Origin: an uncultured Alphaproteobacteria bacterium
GTDB taxonomy: Bacteria; Pseudomonadota; Alphaproteobacteria; Rhizobiales; Ancalomicrobiaceae
Direction of reading: 5' to 3'
NCBI GenBank assembly: GCA_937892955.1
Contig: CALBKH010000114.1
Span: 1-16,954 of the forward strand
Length of the DNA: 16,954 nucleotides
Numbering within the stretch: position 1 is the stretch's first letter; every line of letters starts with the position of its first letter. The notes beneath the pieces were generated by a model. The model had not been told where the DNA came from. It searched no databases and was given only the letters and a program-made list of their open reading frames with translations. Positions 9,667 through 16,784 of the stretch are shown in pieces. The position numbers and the translations under genes were made by a program.

Positions 9667-10008
9667 CCATTGCCGATCGCCGGTACGGTCCGGCGACGAG
9701 GAATGGCTCCCACTTGGAGCGTGTCTCACCCGGCGGCTCGTTCATCGGGCTCGCCCCCGCGACGTCCCGACGACGGCATCGCCGCACGAAACACCGGTCA
9801 CGACCGGTTCGGAACAGAACACGCGGGGTTCGGGCTTCACGCGCCCATCGGGGTTCGGAAGACGGACCGAAGGAGCACCGGCTCGACCTCGGGAGGTCGG
9901 ATCCGCCGACGTCGGACGATTTCTCGCCCCGCGATCACGGCTCCGGTGGCACCGCCATTTCGGCACCCGCCGGTCGACCGCGCGTCGACGCTCTGCTTCG
10001 GTGCTCGG

Positions 10009-10037
10009 AAACTATCGATTTCTCGGCGAATTTCCAA
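10009..10037 (-). promoter_or_regulatory. Candidate promoter for the DUF4167 gene
   Basis: On the minus strand TTGGAA (10037-10032) is followed by a 17-base spacer and TAGTTT (10014-10009), in a locally AT-rich island. The elements are moderate matches to a housekeeping promoter. The predicted start near 10002 is about 440 bases from the DUF4167 ATG. Confidence 0.28.
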
Positions 10038-10075
10038 GGCTTATTTTCCGCATCCCGCGGTTCTTTCCCGCGCGA

Positions 10076-10972
10076 TCACCCGGCGCCACCTCGACGTGCC
10101 ACGACCACCCGATCGCGGCCGGCGAGATCGCATATGGTTTCGATCCGCTCGAAACCGTGCCCGGCGAGAAGGCCTCCGACGTCGCGCCCCTGCCGCCAAC
10201 CGATCTCGACCGCCAGGAGGCCGCCCGGTTTCAACGCCTGCGCCGCCTGCGGCGCGATCGCCCGATAGGCGTCGAGACCGTCGGTGCCGCCGTCGAGCGC
10301 CAATGCCGGATCGTGCAGGCGCACCTCGGCATCCAGCGTCGCGATCTCGGCGGTCGCGATGTAGGGCGGATTGGAGACGACCGCGTCGAAGGCGCCGGAC
10401 GCCGCCATCGCCGCATAGGACCCGCGGACGAAACCCGCGCGCGCCGCCACACCGTTGTGCTCGGCGTTCGCCCGCGCCGCCGCGAGCGCCGGTTCCGAAA
10501 GATCCGTCCCGACGCCGAAAGCCGCCGGCCGCGCCGCCAGCACCGCCACCAGCACCGCCCCCGACCCCACCCCGAGATCGGCGAAGACGAAGGGGGCGTC
10601 GGCGGCGAACCGGGCGAGAACCGCCTCCACCAACGTTTCGGTGTCCGGCCGCGGCACCAGGGTTTCCGGCGCGAGACGGAATTCCAGCCCGTGGAACCAC
10701 GCCGTGCCGAGGATCCGTTGCAGCGGTTCGCCGGCGATCCGTCGCCGTGCCGCCGCCGCCAACCGCTGCGCCGCATCGCCGTCGACGGCTCGAGTCGTGC
10801 CGACGACCAGCCCGGTCAGGTCGAGCGCGAGAACGCGGCCGACAAGCATCCGCGCCTCGGCCGCCGCTCCCACGTGACCGGCGGCGGCGAAGGCGTCGCG
10901 CACCGCCCGGATCGCCCCGGCGACGTCGAGCCCGGCCGCGTCGAGCCGATCGAGAGGCGCGCCGCCACTCAT
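10076..10972 (-). CDS. prmC: Peptide chain release factor N5-glutamine methyltransferase PrmC
   Basis: PrmC (HemK) uses S-adenosylmethionine to methylate the glutamine of the GGQ motif in release factors, raising termination efficiency. The 298-residue protein has an N-terminal helical domain (about 1-75) that recognises the release factor and a Rossmann methyltransferase domain. SAM-binding FADLGVGSGA and the catalytic SNPPYIA (NPPY at 201-204) are both present. The start ATG (10972-10970) overlaps the prfA stop TGA (10971-10969), an ATGA arrangement typical of translational coupling. A GGAGGG-type ribosome binding site lies inside the end of prfA. Its target, Gln233 of RF1, is encoded immediately upstream. 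It is the last gene of the lysC-ptsP-prfA-prmC run before a 517-base spacer. Confidence 0.96.
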   Translation of the reverse strand: MSGGAPLDRLDAAGLDVAGAIRAVRDAFAAAGHVGAAAEARMLVGRVLALDLTGLVVGTTRAVDGDAAQRLAAAARRRIAGEPLQRILGTAWFHGLEFRLAPETLVPRPDTETLVEAVLARFAADAPFVFADLGVGSGAVLVAVLAARPAAFGVGTDLSEPALAAARANAEHNGVAARAGFVRGSYAAMAASGAFDAVVSNPPYIATAEIATLDAEVRLHDPALALDGGTDGLDAYRAIAPQAAQALKPGGLLAVEIGWRQGRDVGGLLAGHGFERIETICDLAGRDRVVVARRGGAG

Positions 10973-12045
10973 CCCTCGCCCTCCGCCGCCAACAGGCGCA
11001 GCTGATGGTCGGTGACCAGCGCGTCGATGACCTCGTCGAGCGCCGAGCCGTCGAGCACCTGCGGCAGCTTGTAGAGGGTCAGGTCGATGCGATGGTCGGT
11101 GACCCGGCCCTGACCGAAATTGTAGGTGCGGATGCGCTCCGATCGGTCGCCGGATCCGACCTGGGTGCGGCGATCCGCCGCGCGCGCCTCGTCGAGCCGC
11201 CGCCGCTCGATGTCGTAGAGGCGCGCCCTCAGGAGCATCAGCGCCTTGGCGCGATTCTGATGCTGCGAGCGCTCCTCCTGGACCGCCACGGCGATGCCGG
11301 TCGGCAGATGGGTGACCCGCACCGCGCTGTCGGTCTTGTTGACGTGCTGGCCGCCGGCGCCCGAAGCGCGGAACGTGTCGAAGACGAGGTCGGCGTCGGC
11401 GATGCGCACGTCGACCTCCTCGGCCTCCGGCAGCACCGCCACCGTCGCCGCCGAGGTGTGGATGCGCCCGCCCGATTCGGTCACCGGCACCCGCTGCACC
11501 CGATGCACCCCCGATTCGAACTTGAGCCGGCCGTAGACCCCGGCCCCGGAGATCTCGGCGACGATCTCCTTGAAGCCGCCCATTTCGCCCTCCGAGGCCG
11601 AGATCACCTCGACCCTCCAGCCGTGGAGGGAGGCGTGGCGTTCGTACATGCGGAAGAGATCACCGGCGAAGAGCGCCGCTTCGTCGCCGCCGGTCCCGGC
11701 CCGAACCTCGAGGATCACCGAACGCGCGTCGGCCGCATCCTTCGGCAGCAGCGCCAGCCGCACCTCGTGCTCGAGCTCGGCGACCCGCGCCACGACCTCC
11801 TCGCGCTCGGCTTCGGCGAGGGCGCGCATCTCCGCATCCGTCGCCGCATCGCCGAGGAGCTGATCGATCCCGGCGAGTTCGCCCTCCGCGCTCTTCAGCG
11901 CCCGGATGCGCGCCACGACGGGCGCCAGCTCGGCGTGATCGCAGGCGAGCCGGACGTAGTCGCCCCCCTCCGATCCCGCCGCCATACGTGCTTCGAGCAC
12001 GGCGAACCGATCGAGAACGACATCGAGCTTGGCGGAAAGGGACAT
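10969..12045 (-). CDS. prfA: Peptide chain release factor 1
   Basis: RF1 recognises UAA and UAG in the ribosomal A site and triggers peptide release. The 358-residue protein is normal length. The stop-codon-reading tripeptide is PVT (in RVPVTESGGR), the RF1 form PxT rather than the RF2 form SPF. The catalytic GGQ lies in GAGGQHVNKT with Gln233. I chose ATG 12045 (MSLSAKLDVVL) because it matches where RF1 begins. An in-frame GTG at 12108 would add 21 residues with no family match. The 20 bases before ATG 12045 are pyrimidine-rich (CTCCTCGTCCTCGG) with no recognisable ribosome binding site, which is unusual for an essential gene. It is translationally coupled to prmC and lies 67 bases after ptsP. 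Confidence 0.97.
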   Translation of the reverse strand: MSLSAKLDVVLDRFAVLEARMAAGSEGGDYVRLACDHAELAPVVARIRALKSAEGELAGIDQLLGDAATDAEMRALAEAEREEVVARVAELEHEVRLALLPKDAADARSVILEVRAGTGGDEAALFAGDLFRMYERHASLHGWRVEVISASEGEMGGFKEIVAEISGAGVYGRLKFESGVHRVQRVPVTESGGRIHTSAATVAVLPEAEEVDVRIADADLVFDTFRASGAGGQHVNKTDSAVRVTHLPTGIAVAVQEERSQHQNRAKALMLLRARLYDIERRRLDEARAADRRTQVGSGDRSERIRTYNFGQGRVTDHRIDLTLYKLPQVLDGSALDEVIDALVTDHQLRLLAAEGEG

Positions 12046-12082
12046 GGGAGAAGCCGAGGACGAGGAGACGGACGGGCCGGAT

Positions 12083-12099
12083 CGGGCGCACCGCGCCCG
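12083..12099 (-). terminator. GC hairpin in the ptsP-prfA gap
   Basis: CGGGCGC (12083-12089) and GCGCCCG (12093-12099) form a perfect 7-bp stem with a 3-base loop, 13 bases after the ptsP stop. There is no T-run, so it is more likely an attenuating or RNA-stabilising hairpin than a full terminator. Confidence 0.35.
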
Positions 12100-12112
12100 C
12101 GTCACCACCCCG

Positions 12113-14389
12113 CTAGGGCTGGACCGGAATGCCCTGCTCTTCGGCGAAGGCGCGCAGCATGGCGCGGATGTCGTCGGTCGGCCGCCCCGCCTCGAGCCGC
12201 GGCAACAGCCGGGCGCGGAGCTTGGCGACGTCGAGCTCCAGCAACATCGTCTTCACCGGGCCGACCGACGACGACGCCATCGACAGCGAACGATAACCGA
12301 GCCCGATCAGCGCCATCGCCTCCAGCGGCTTGCCCGACAGCTCGCCGCACAGGGTCAGCGGCACATGGTGCTCGGCGGCCTTGTCCTGGATCAGCTTCAG
12401 CATCCTGAGGAACGGCCGCGACATCGCATCGTAGCGCGTCGTCATCCGGTTGTTGCCGCGATCGGCGGCCATGGCGAACTGGAAGAGGTCGTTGGAGCCG
12501 ACCGAAGCGAAATGGACGCGGGCGAAGAGTTCGTCGAGCTGGAACAGCAGCGACGGCACCTCGATCATCACCCCGAGCTTGATCGTCTCGGGAAGTTCGT
12601 AGCCGACACGCTTGAGGAAGTGCTTCTCCCGCTCGACCAGCGCCTGCGCCTTCTCGAACTCGGAGACCTCGGTGATCATCGGGAACATCAGGCGCAATTC
12701 GCGCCCCGCCGCCGCCTTCAACAGCGCCCGCACCTGGATGCGCAGGAGGCCGGGACGATCGAGGCCGATGCGGATCGCCCGCCAGCCCATCGCCGGGTTC
12801 TCCTCCTCCTCGAAGTTCTGCGCGTAGGGCAGAACCTTGTCGCCACCGATGTCGAGCGAGCGGAAGGTGACCGGCTTGCCGCCCGACGACTCGAGCACCT
12901 TGCGGTAGAGGCCCTCCTGCTCGCCGATGCGCGGGAACGACGAGGCGACCATGAACTGCAGTTCGGTGCGGAACAGGCCGATACCGGAGGCGCCGGAATC
13001 CTCGAGATGCGGCAGGTCGAGGAAGAGGCCGGAATTGAGCAGCAGCTGGACGTGCTGGCCGTCCTTGGTGATCGACGGCCGCGACTTGAGGCGCCGGTAC
13101 TGCGCCTGCCGCCGCGCCCGGAAACGCACCTTCTCGGCGAAGGCCGACTCGACGTCCGGCGCCGGGCGCAGATGCACCGTGCCGAGTTCGCCGTCGACGA
13201 CGATCGCGTCGCCGGTCTCCACCAGCGACACCACGCCCGGGATCTGGCCGACGATCGGCACGCCCATCGAGCGGGCGACGATCGAGATGTGGCTGGTCGC
13301 GGCGCCCTCTTCGAGCACCAGGCCCTTGATCCGGTCGCGGTCGTAGTCGAAGAGGTCCGCCGCCCCCATGTTGCGGGCGACGATCACCGCATCCTTGGGC
13401 AGGACGCCGGAGACCGGTCCGTGCGGCCGGCCCATCAGCTCGCGGATGAGGCGGTTGGCCAGCGCGTCGAAATCGTGCAGGCGCTCGCGGAGATAGGGAT
13501 CGGTCTGGCGCAGCATGCGGGCGCGGGTGTCCGACTGGACCTTCTCGACCGCCGCTTCCGCCGTCAGGCCGTTCTTGACGGCCTCCTCCATCTTGCGCAC
13601 CCAACCGCGGTCGTAGGCGAACATGCGATAGGCTTCGAGCACGTCGCGATGTTCGCCGACCGGCTCGACGTCGGAGCGCTGCAACAGGTCGTCGACCGAG
13701 ATGCGCAGCTTCTCGATCGCCGCTTCGAGGCGATTGAGCTCGCGCCGGGCATCGTCGGCGATGAGATCGGAGACGACGACGCGCGGCTCGTGCAGCACCA
13801 CGTGGCCGAGGCCGACACCCTCGCCGAAACCGATGCCCTGCATCTGCATCGGCCGCTTCAGATCGAGCGACGAGCCGGGCTCCAACAGCGGCTCGAGGCC
13901 GCCGGCGGCGATCATCTCGGCGATGATCATCGCCGTGGTCTGGAGGACCTCGACCTCTTCTTCCTGATAGGTGCGGTGCGCCTTGTTCTGGACGACCAGG
14001 ACGCCGAGGGTGCGGCCGGCACGCAGGATCGGCACGCCGAGGAAGGCGTTGAAGATCTCTTCGCCGGTCTCCGGCTTGTAGGCGAAGGCCGGATGCGACT
14101 GGGCGTTCGGCAGGTTGAGGCAGCGCGCGTCCGCCGCGATCAGGCCGACCAGACCCTCGCCGACCTTCAGCGAGGTCTGGTGCACCGCCTCGCGCTTCAG
14201 ACCGATGGTGGCGGTCAGTTCGAGGACGTTGTCGGCGCGCAGCACATAGACCGAGCAGACCTCGGCCACCATGTTGGAGGCGATCTGTTCGACGATCTTG
14301 TCGAGCCGATCCTGCGCGGCGATCGGCTCCGCCATGACCTCGCGCAGCCGGCGGAGCAGCAGACGTGGCGCGCCGAGAGTCCCTCTCAA
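12113..14389 (-). CDS. ptsP: PEP-protein phosphotransferase of the nitrogen PTS (EI-Ntr)
   Basis: EI-Ntr takes phosphate from phosphoenolpyruvate and passes it to NPr and then PtsN, a chain that reports nitrogen and carbon state instead of importing sugar. The 758-residue protein has a GAF domain (about 20-165), the feature that separates EI-Ntr from sugar-PTS EI. In rhizobia this GAF domain senses glutamine. The phosphohistidine domain follows (ATSHISIVARSMGVP, His367), and then the PEP-binding barrel with Cys681 in TLCGELSG. All catalytic residues are present. I place the start at TTG 14389 (LRGTLGAPRLLLRR), with GAGGAG about 5 bases upstream, because relatives begin at this point. The in-frame ATG codons further upstream (14551 and 14440) lie in or near the end of lysC and lack family similarity. 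NPr and PtsN are not in the window. Confidence 0.94.
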   Translation of the reverse strand: MRGTLGAPRLLLRRLREVMAEPIAAQDRLDKIVEQIASNMVAEVCSVYVLRADNVLELTATIGLKREAVHQTSLKVGEGLVGLIAADARCLNLPNAQSHPAFAYKPETGEEIFNAFLGVPILRAGRTLGVLVVQNKAHRTYQEEEVEVLQTTAMIIAEMIAAGGLEPLLEPGSSLDLKRPMQMQGIGFGEGVGLGHVVLHEPRVVVSDLIADDARRELNRLEAAIEKLRISVDDLLQRSDVEPVGEHRDVLEAYRMFAYDRGWVRKMEEAVKNGLTAEAAVEKVQSDTRARMLRQTDPYLRERLHDFDALANRLIRELMGRPHGPVSGVLPKDAVIVARNMGAADLFDYDRDRIKGLVLEEGAATSHISIVARSMGVPIVGQIPGVVSLVETGDAIVVDGELGTVHLRPAPDVESAFAEKVRFRARRQAQYRRLKSRPSITKDGQHVQLLLNSGLFLDLPHLEDSGASGIGLFRTELQFMVASSFPRIGEQEGLYRKVLESSGGKPVTFRSLDIGGDKVLPYAQNFEEEENPAMGWRAIRIGLDRPGLLRIQVRALLKAAAGRELRLMFPMITEVSEFEKAQALVEREKHFLKRVGYELPETIKLGVMIEVPSLLFQLDELFARVHFASVGSNDLFQFAMAADRGNNRMTTRYDAMSRPFLRMLKLIQDKAAEHHVPLTLCGELSGKPLEAMALIGLGYRSLSMASSSVGPVKTMLLELDVAKLRARLLPRLEAGRPTDDIRAMLRAFAEEQGIPVQP

Positions 14390-14460
14390 CTCCGCTCCTC
14401 CCCGGTCACGGTCGGACGCGGCACGGTATCGTGCGCGCCCCATGGGCGATCGGTCGCGGC

Positions 14461-14475
14461 GCCCGTCGAACGGGC
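14461..14475 (-). repeat. Small hairpin in the lysC-ptsP gap
   Basis: GCCCGT and ACGGGC form a 6-bp stem with a 3-base CGA/TCG loop in the 97-base gap after lysC. It has no T-run and is too weak to be a confident terminator; it could mark RNA processing between lysC and ptsP. Confidence 0.25.
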
Positions 14476-14486
14476 ACCGGCCGCCC

Positions 14487-15761
14487 TCAATGCTTATCGA
14501 GACCGTAGATCGAATGCAAAGTGCGAACCGCCAGTTCGGTGTATTCCGCATCGATCAGCACCGAGATCTTGATCTCGGAGGTGGTGATGGCGCGGATGTT
14601 GATGCCCTTGGAGGCGAGCGCCGTGAACGCTTGGGCGGCGACGCCGGCGTGGGAACGCATGCCGATGCCGATCACCGAGACCTTGACCACGTCGGACGAC
14701 GAGTCGATCGCCACGTCGCCGATGTGATCGCGCGCACCCTCGAGCACCGCCCGGGCCCGGGCCTCGTCGGCCGCCGGCACGGTGAAGGTGATGTCGGTGG
14801 TGGCCCCGTCGGCGGTCGTGTTCTGCACGATCATGTCGACGTTGATGTTGGCCTCGGCGAGCGGCCCGAAGACGCTCGAGGCGATGCCGGGCTTGTCGGC
14901 GACGCGGCGCAGCGAGATCTGAGCCTCGTCCTTGGAATAGGCGATGCCGGTGACGACCTGATTTTCCACGATCTCGTCCTCGTCGCAGATGAGCGTTCCC
15001 GGAGGATTGCCGTTCTCGTCGACGCCGACGCTGTCGGGATCGTCGAAGCTCGAACGGACGAAGGTCCGGACCTTGTAGACCATGGCGAGCTCGACCGAGC
15101 GCACCTGGAGAACCTTGGCCCCGAGCGAGGCCATTTCCAACATCTCTTCGAAGGCCACCTTCTCCAGCCGCCGCGCCTTCGGCACGATGCGCGGGTCGGT
15201 GGTGTAGACGCCGTCGACGTCGGTGTAGATGTCGCAGCGATCGGCGTGGATCGCCGCCGCGATCGCCACCGCCGAGGTGTCGGAGCCGCCGCGGCCGAGG
15301 GTGGCGACGCGGCCGGTCGGGCCGATGCCCTGGAAGCCGGCGATGACGGCGACCTCGCCCGCCTCCATCGAGGCGATCATGTTCGAGCCGTCGATGTCCA
15401 TGATGCGGGCCGAGCCGTGGGCGTCGTCGGTGACGAGCGGGATCTGCCAGCCCTGCCAGGACCGCGCCGGAATGCCCATCGACTGCAGCACGATGGCGAG
15501 CAGGCCCGAGGTCACCAGTTCGCCGGAGGCGACCACCGCGTCGTATTCCATCTGGTCGAAGAGACCGCCCTTGGCCGTCCCCGACGCCGCGGCGTCGGCG
15601 ACGTAGCCGACCAGCGTGTTGGTGACGCCCGACATCGCCGAGACGACGACCGCCACCTGATGGCCGGCCTTCACCTCGCGGGCGACGTGGCGGGCGACGT
15701 TGCGGATGCGCTCGACATTGGCGACGGACGTACCGCCGAACTTCAGGACCAGACGGGCCAT
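14487..15761 (-). CDS. lysC: Aspartate kinase
   Basis: Aspartokinase phosphorylates aspartate, the first committed step to lysine (and diaminopimelate for the wall), threonine, methionine and isoleucine. The 424-residue protein has the amino-acid kinase domain at the N-terminus with KFGGTS (7-12) and the nucleotide/substrate motif GRGGSDTSAVA. The C-terminus has two ACT domains (about 265-424), the usual site of feedback inhibition by lysine or threonine. It is a stand-alone kinase, not fused to homoserine dehydrogenase. I chose ATG 15761 (MARLVLKFGG). The reading frame stays open far upstream, but that part has no kinase similarity and overlaps ubiG. GAGAGG lies 10 bases before the start. 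It is the first gene of the lysC-ptsP-prfA-prmC run and diverges from ubiG. Confidence 0.97.
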   Translation of the reverse strand: MARLVLKFGGTSVANVERIRNVARHVAREVKAGHQVAVVVSAMSGVTNTLVGYVADAAASGTAKGGLFDQMEYDAVVASGELVTSGLLAIVLQSMGIPARSWQGWQIPLVTDDAHGSARIMDIDGSNMIASMEAGEVAVIAGFQGIGPTGRVATLGRGGSDTSAVAIAAAIHADRCDIYTDVDGVYTTDPRIVPKARRLEKVAFEEMLEMASLGAKVLQVRSVELAMVYKVRTFVRSSFDDPDSVGVDENGNPPGTLICDEDEIVENQVVTGIAYSKDEAQISLRRVADKPGIASSVFGPLAEANINVDMIVQNTTADGATTDITFTVPAADEARARAVLEGARDHIGDVAIDSSSDVVKVSVIGIGMRSHAGVAAQAFTALASKGINIRAITTSEIKISVLIDAEYTELAVRTLHSIYGLDKH

Positions 15762-15794
15762 CGACGAGGGGCCTCTCGGAATTCGGGGCAGAGC

Positions 15795-15852
15795 GCGCGG
15801 GGACCCGCGCACGAGACGAGGCTCGACCTTCCGTCTTCGGACGGTCGGTCGA
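15795..15852 (-). promoter_or_regulatory. Two hairpins in the lysC leader
   Basis: The first hairpin in transcript order is 15852-15823: TCGACC, a 2-base internal loop, CCGTC, a CGAA tetraloop, GACGG, the second side of the internal loop, and GGTCGA, making 11 pairs. The second is 15810-15795: GCGCGG, a 4-base loop, CCGCGC. Both fall between the proposed lysC transcription start (about 15864) and the start codon. I do not recognise a lysine riboswitch core, and the segment is too short for one. Confidence 0.4.
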
Positions 15853-15870
15853 TCCCCGCGGAAACGGCGC

Positions 15871-15899
15871 TTCATACTCGGTTCGCGGCGAGGGATCAA
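15871..15899 (-). promoter_or_regulatory. Candidate lysC operon promoter
   Basis: On the minus strand TTGATC (15899-15894) is followed by exactly 17 bases and TATGAA (15876-15871). Both boxes are fair matches to the housekeeping consensus and stand out in GC-rich DNA. The start would be near 15864, giving a leader of about 100 bases. Confidence 0.45.
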
Positions 15900-15930
15900 C
15901 AAAGCGCCGCCTCCGCATTTCTGCGTGTGT

Positions 15931-15953
15931 GACGCGGCGGGCGCCGCCGTGTC
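15931..15953. repeat. 10-bp inverted repeat between divergent lysC and ubiG promoters
   Basis: GACGCGGCGG (15931-15940) pairs with CCGCCGTGTC (15944-15953) around a GCG loop, with one G-T pair. It lies between the two proposed divergent promoters, so it could be an operator or a barrier to interfering transcription. Confidence 0.35.
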
Positions 15954-15965
15954 GGCGCCTTCCTC

Positions 15966-15994
15966 TTGACCTCGGCCGTCCCTCGGTCGACATG
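15966..15994 (+). promoter_or_regulatory. Candidate ubiG promoter
   Basis: TTGACC (15966-15971), preceded by C, matches the alphaproteobacterial CTTGAC -35 box. The -10 region 16 to 17 bases downstream (CGACATG, 15988-15994) is weak. A start near 16001 would leave a leader of about 30 bases containing the ribosome binding site. Confidence 0.3.
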
Positions 15995-16031
15995 ATCCAT
16001 CGAGGCCGAGCGCGGCCGGCGAGGAGAAGCC

Positions 16032-16784
16032 ATGTCCATCCCCCATGCCCAGTCGACCGTCGATGCCGCCGAGATCGGCAACTTCGAGGCGATGGCCGCC
16101 GAGTGGTGGGATCCGAACGGCCGGCTGCGCCCGCTCCACGACATGAACCCGATCCGGCTCGAATATCTGAAGCGCGAGATCTCCGCCCGCTTCGGCCGCG
16201 ACGCCAAGGACAGCCGCGCCTTCGAGGGCCTCTCGATCCTCGACATCGGCTGCGGCGGCGGCCTCCTCACCGAGCCGCTCGCCCGCCTCGGCGCCGCGAT
16301 GGTCGGGGCCGACGCCGGCGCCGCCAACATCGCCGCGGCGAAGACGCACGCCGAGGCCCAGGGTCTCGCCATCGACTACCGCGCCACCACGGCGGAGGCG
16401 CTGGCGGCCGAGGGCGCGCGGTTCGACGTCGTCGTCGCCATGGAGATCGTCGAACACGTCGCCGATCTGCCGCTGTTCCTGCGCGAGATCGCCTCCATGG
16501 TGAAGCCCGGCGGCCTCCTGTTCCTCGCCACCATGAACCGCACCCTGAAGAGCTTCGCTCTGGCCATCGTCGGCGCGGAGTACATTCTGCGCTGGCTGCC
16601 GATCGGCACCCACGACTGGAAGAAGTTCCTCACCCCGAAGGAGCTGGAGCGCGCGGTGGAAGCCACCGGCCTCGAGGTGCTCGACGCCTGCGGCATGGTC
16701 TTCGATCCGCTGCGCGGCCACTGGTCGCTGAAAGCCGGCGATCTCGACGTCAACTATCTGATGGTCGCCGAGCGGCGCGCCTGA
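16032..16784 (+). CDS. ubiG: Ubiquinone O-methyltransferase UbiG
   Basis: UbiG performs both O-methylations of the ubiquinone ring, using S-adenosylmethionine, at the cytoplasmic face of the inner membrane. The 250-residue protein is of usual length. It has the early signature NFEAMAAEWWDPNG, SAM-binding LDIGCGGG (70-77), the post-I acidic region VGADAG, VVVAMEIVEHV and the C-terminal ATMNRTLKS region with THDWKKF, all typical of UbiG. The start is fixed by GAGGAG at 16021-16026, five bases before ATG 16032. It is divergent from lysC and appears to be a single-gene unit. An imperfect 13-base direct repeat straddles its stop codon. The presence of UbiG implies a ubiquinone-based respiratory chain. 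Confidence 0.97.
   Translation: MSIPHAQSTVDAAEIGNFEAMAAEWWDPNGRLRPLHDMNPIRLEYLKREISARFGRDAKDSRAFEGLSILDIGCGGGLLTEPLARLGAAMVGADAGAANIAAAKTHAEAQGLAIDYRATTAEALAAEGARFDVVVAMEIVEHVADLPLFLREIASMVKPGGLLFLATMNRTLKSFALAIVGAEYILRWLPIGTHDWKKFLTPKELERAVEATGLEVLDACGMVFDPLRGHWSLKAGDLDVNYLMVAERRA

Larger units (their letters stand above)
9559..10075. other. 517-bp spacer between prmC and the DUF4167 gene, likely long leader
   Basis: I see no gene here. In the minus-strand direction it holds a possible promoter near 10009-10037, and then, closer to the DUF4167 start, two hairpins at 9647-9666 and 9618-9638. ACCGGT occurs twice with a 4-base gap at 9793-9808, a possible dyad binding site. Just past prmC, CGCGG and CCGCG flank TTCTTTC around 10057-10071, a weak terminator candidate. 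If the promoter is right, the DUF4167 mRNA has a leader of about 440 bases. Confidence 0.5.

Noticed and set aside
9559..9729. 57-codon N-terminal extension of the DUF4167 protein
   Set aside because: It passes through the two leader hairpins and resembles random GC-rich DNA; family members begin at MRQGNSNKR.
8875..12408. 1177-codon open frame on the plus strand
   Set aside because: It runs antisense through the DUF4167 gene, its spacer, prmC, prfA and the end of ptsP. Its composition is low-complexity Arg/Pro/Ala with no recognisable domain.
12029..14572. 847-codon open frame on the plus strand opposite ptsP
   Set aside because: This is an antisense shadow of ptsP, whose GAF, phosphohistidine and PEP-binding motifs are intact on the minus strand.
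15762..15864. Lysine riboswitch upstream of lysC
   Set aside because: The leader is about 100 bases, shorter than the known lysine riboswitch, and I see no multi-stem core; only two simple hairpins are present.
15762..16721. Upstream extension of the lysC frame to 744 codons
   Set aside because: The extension overlaps ubiG on the other strand and has no kinase similarity. The conserved start MARLVLKFGG at 15761 has a ribosome binding site.
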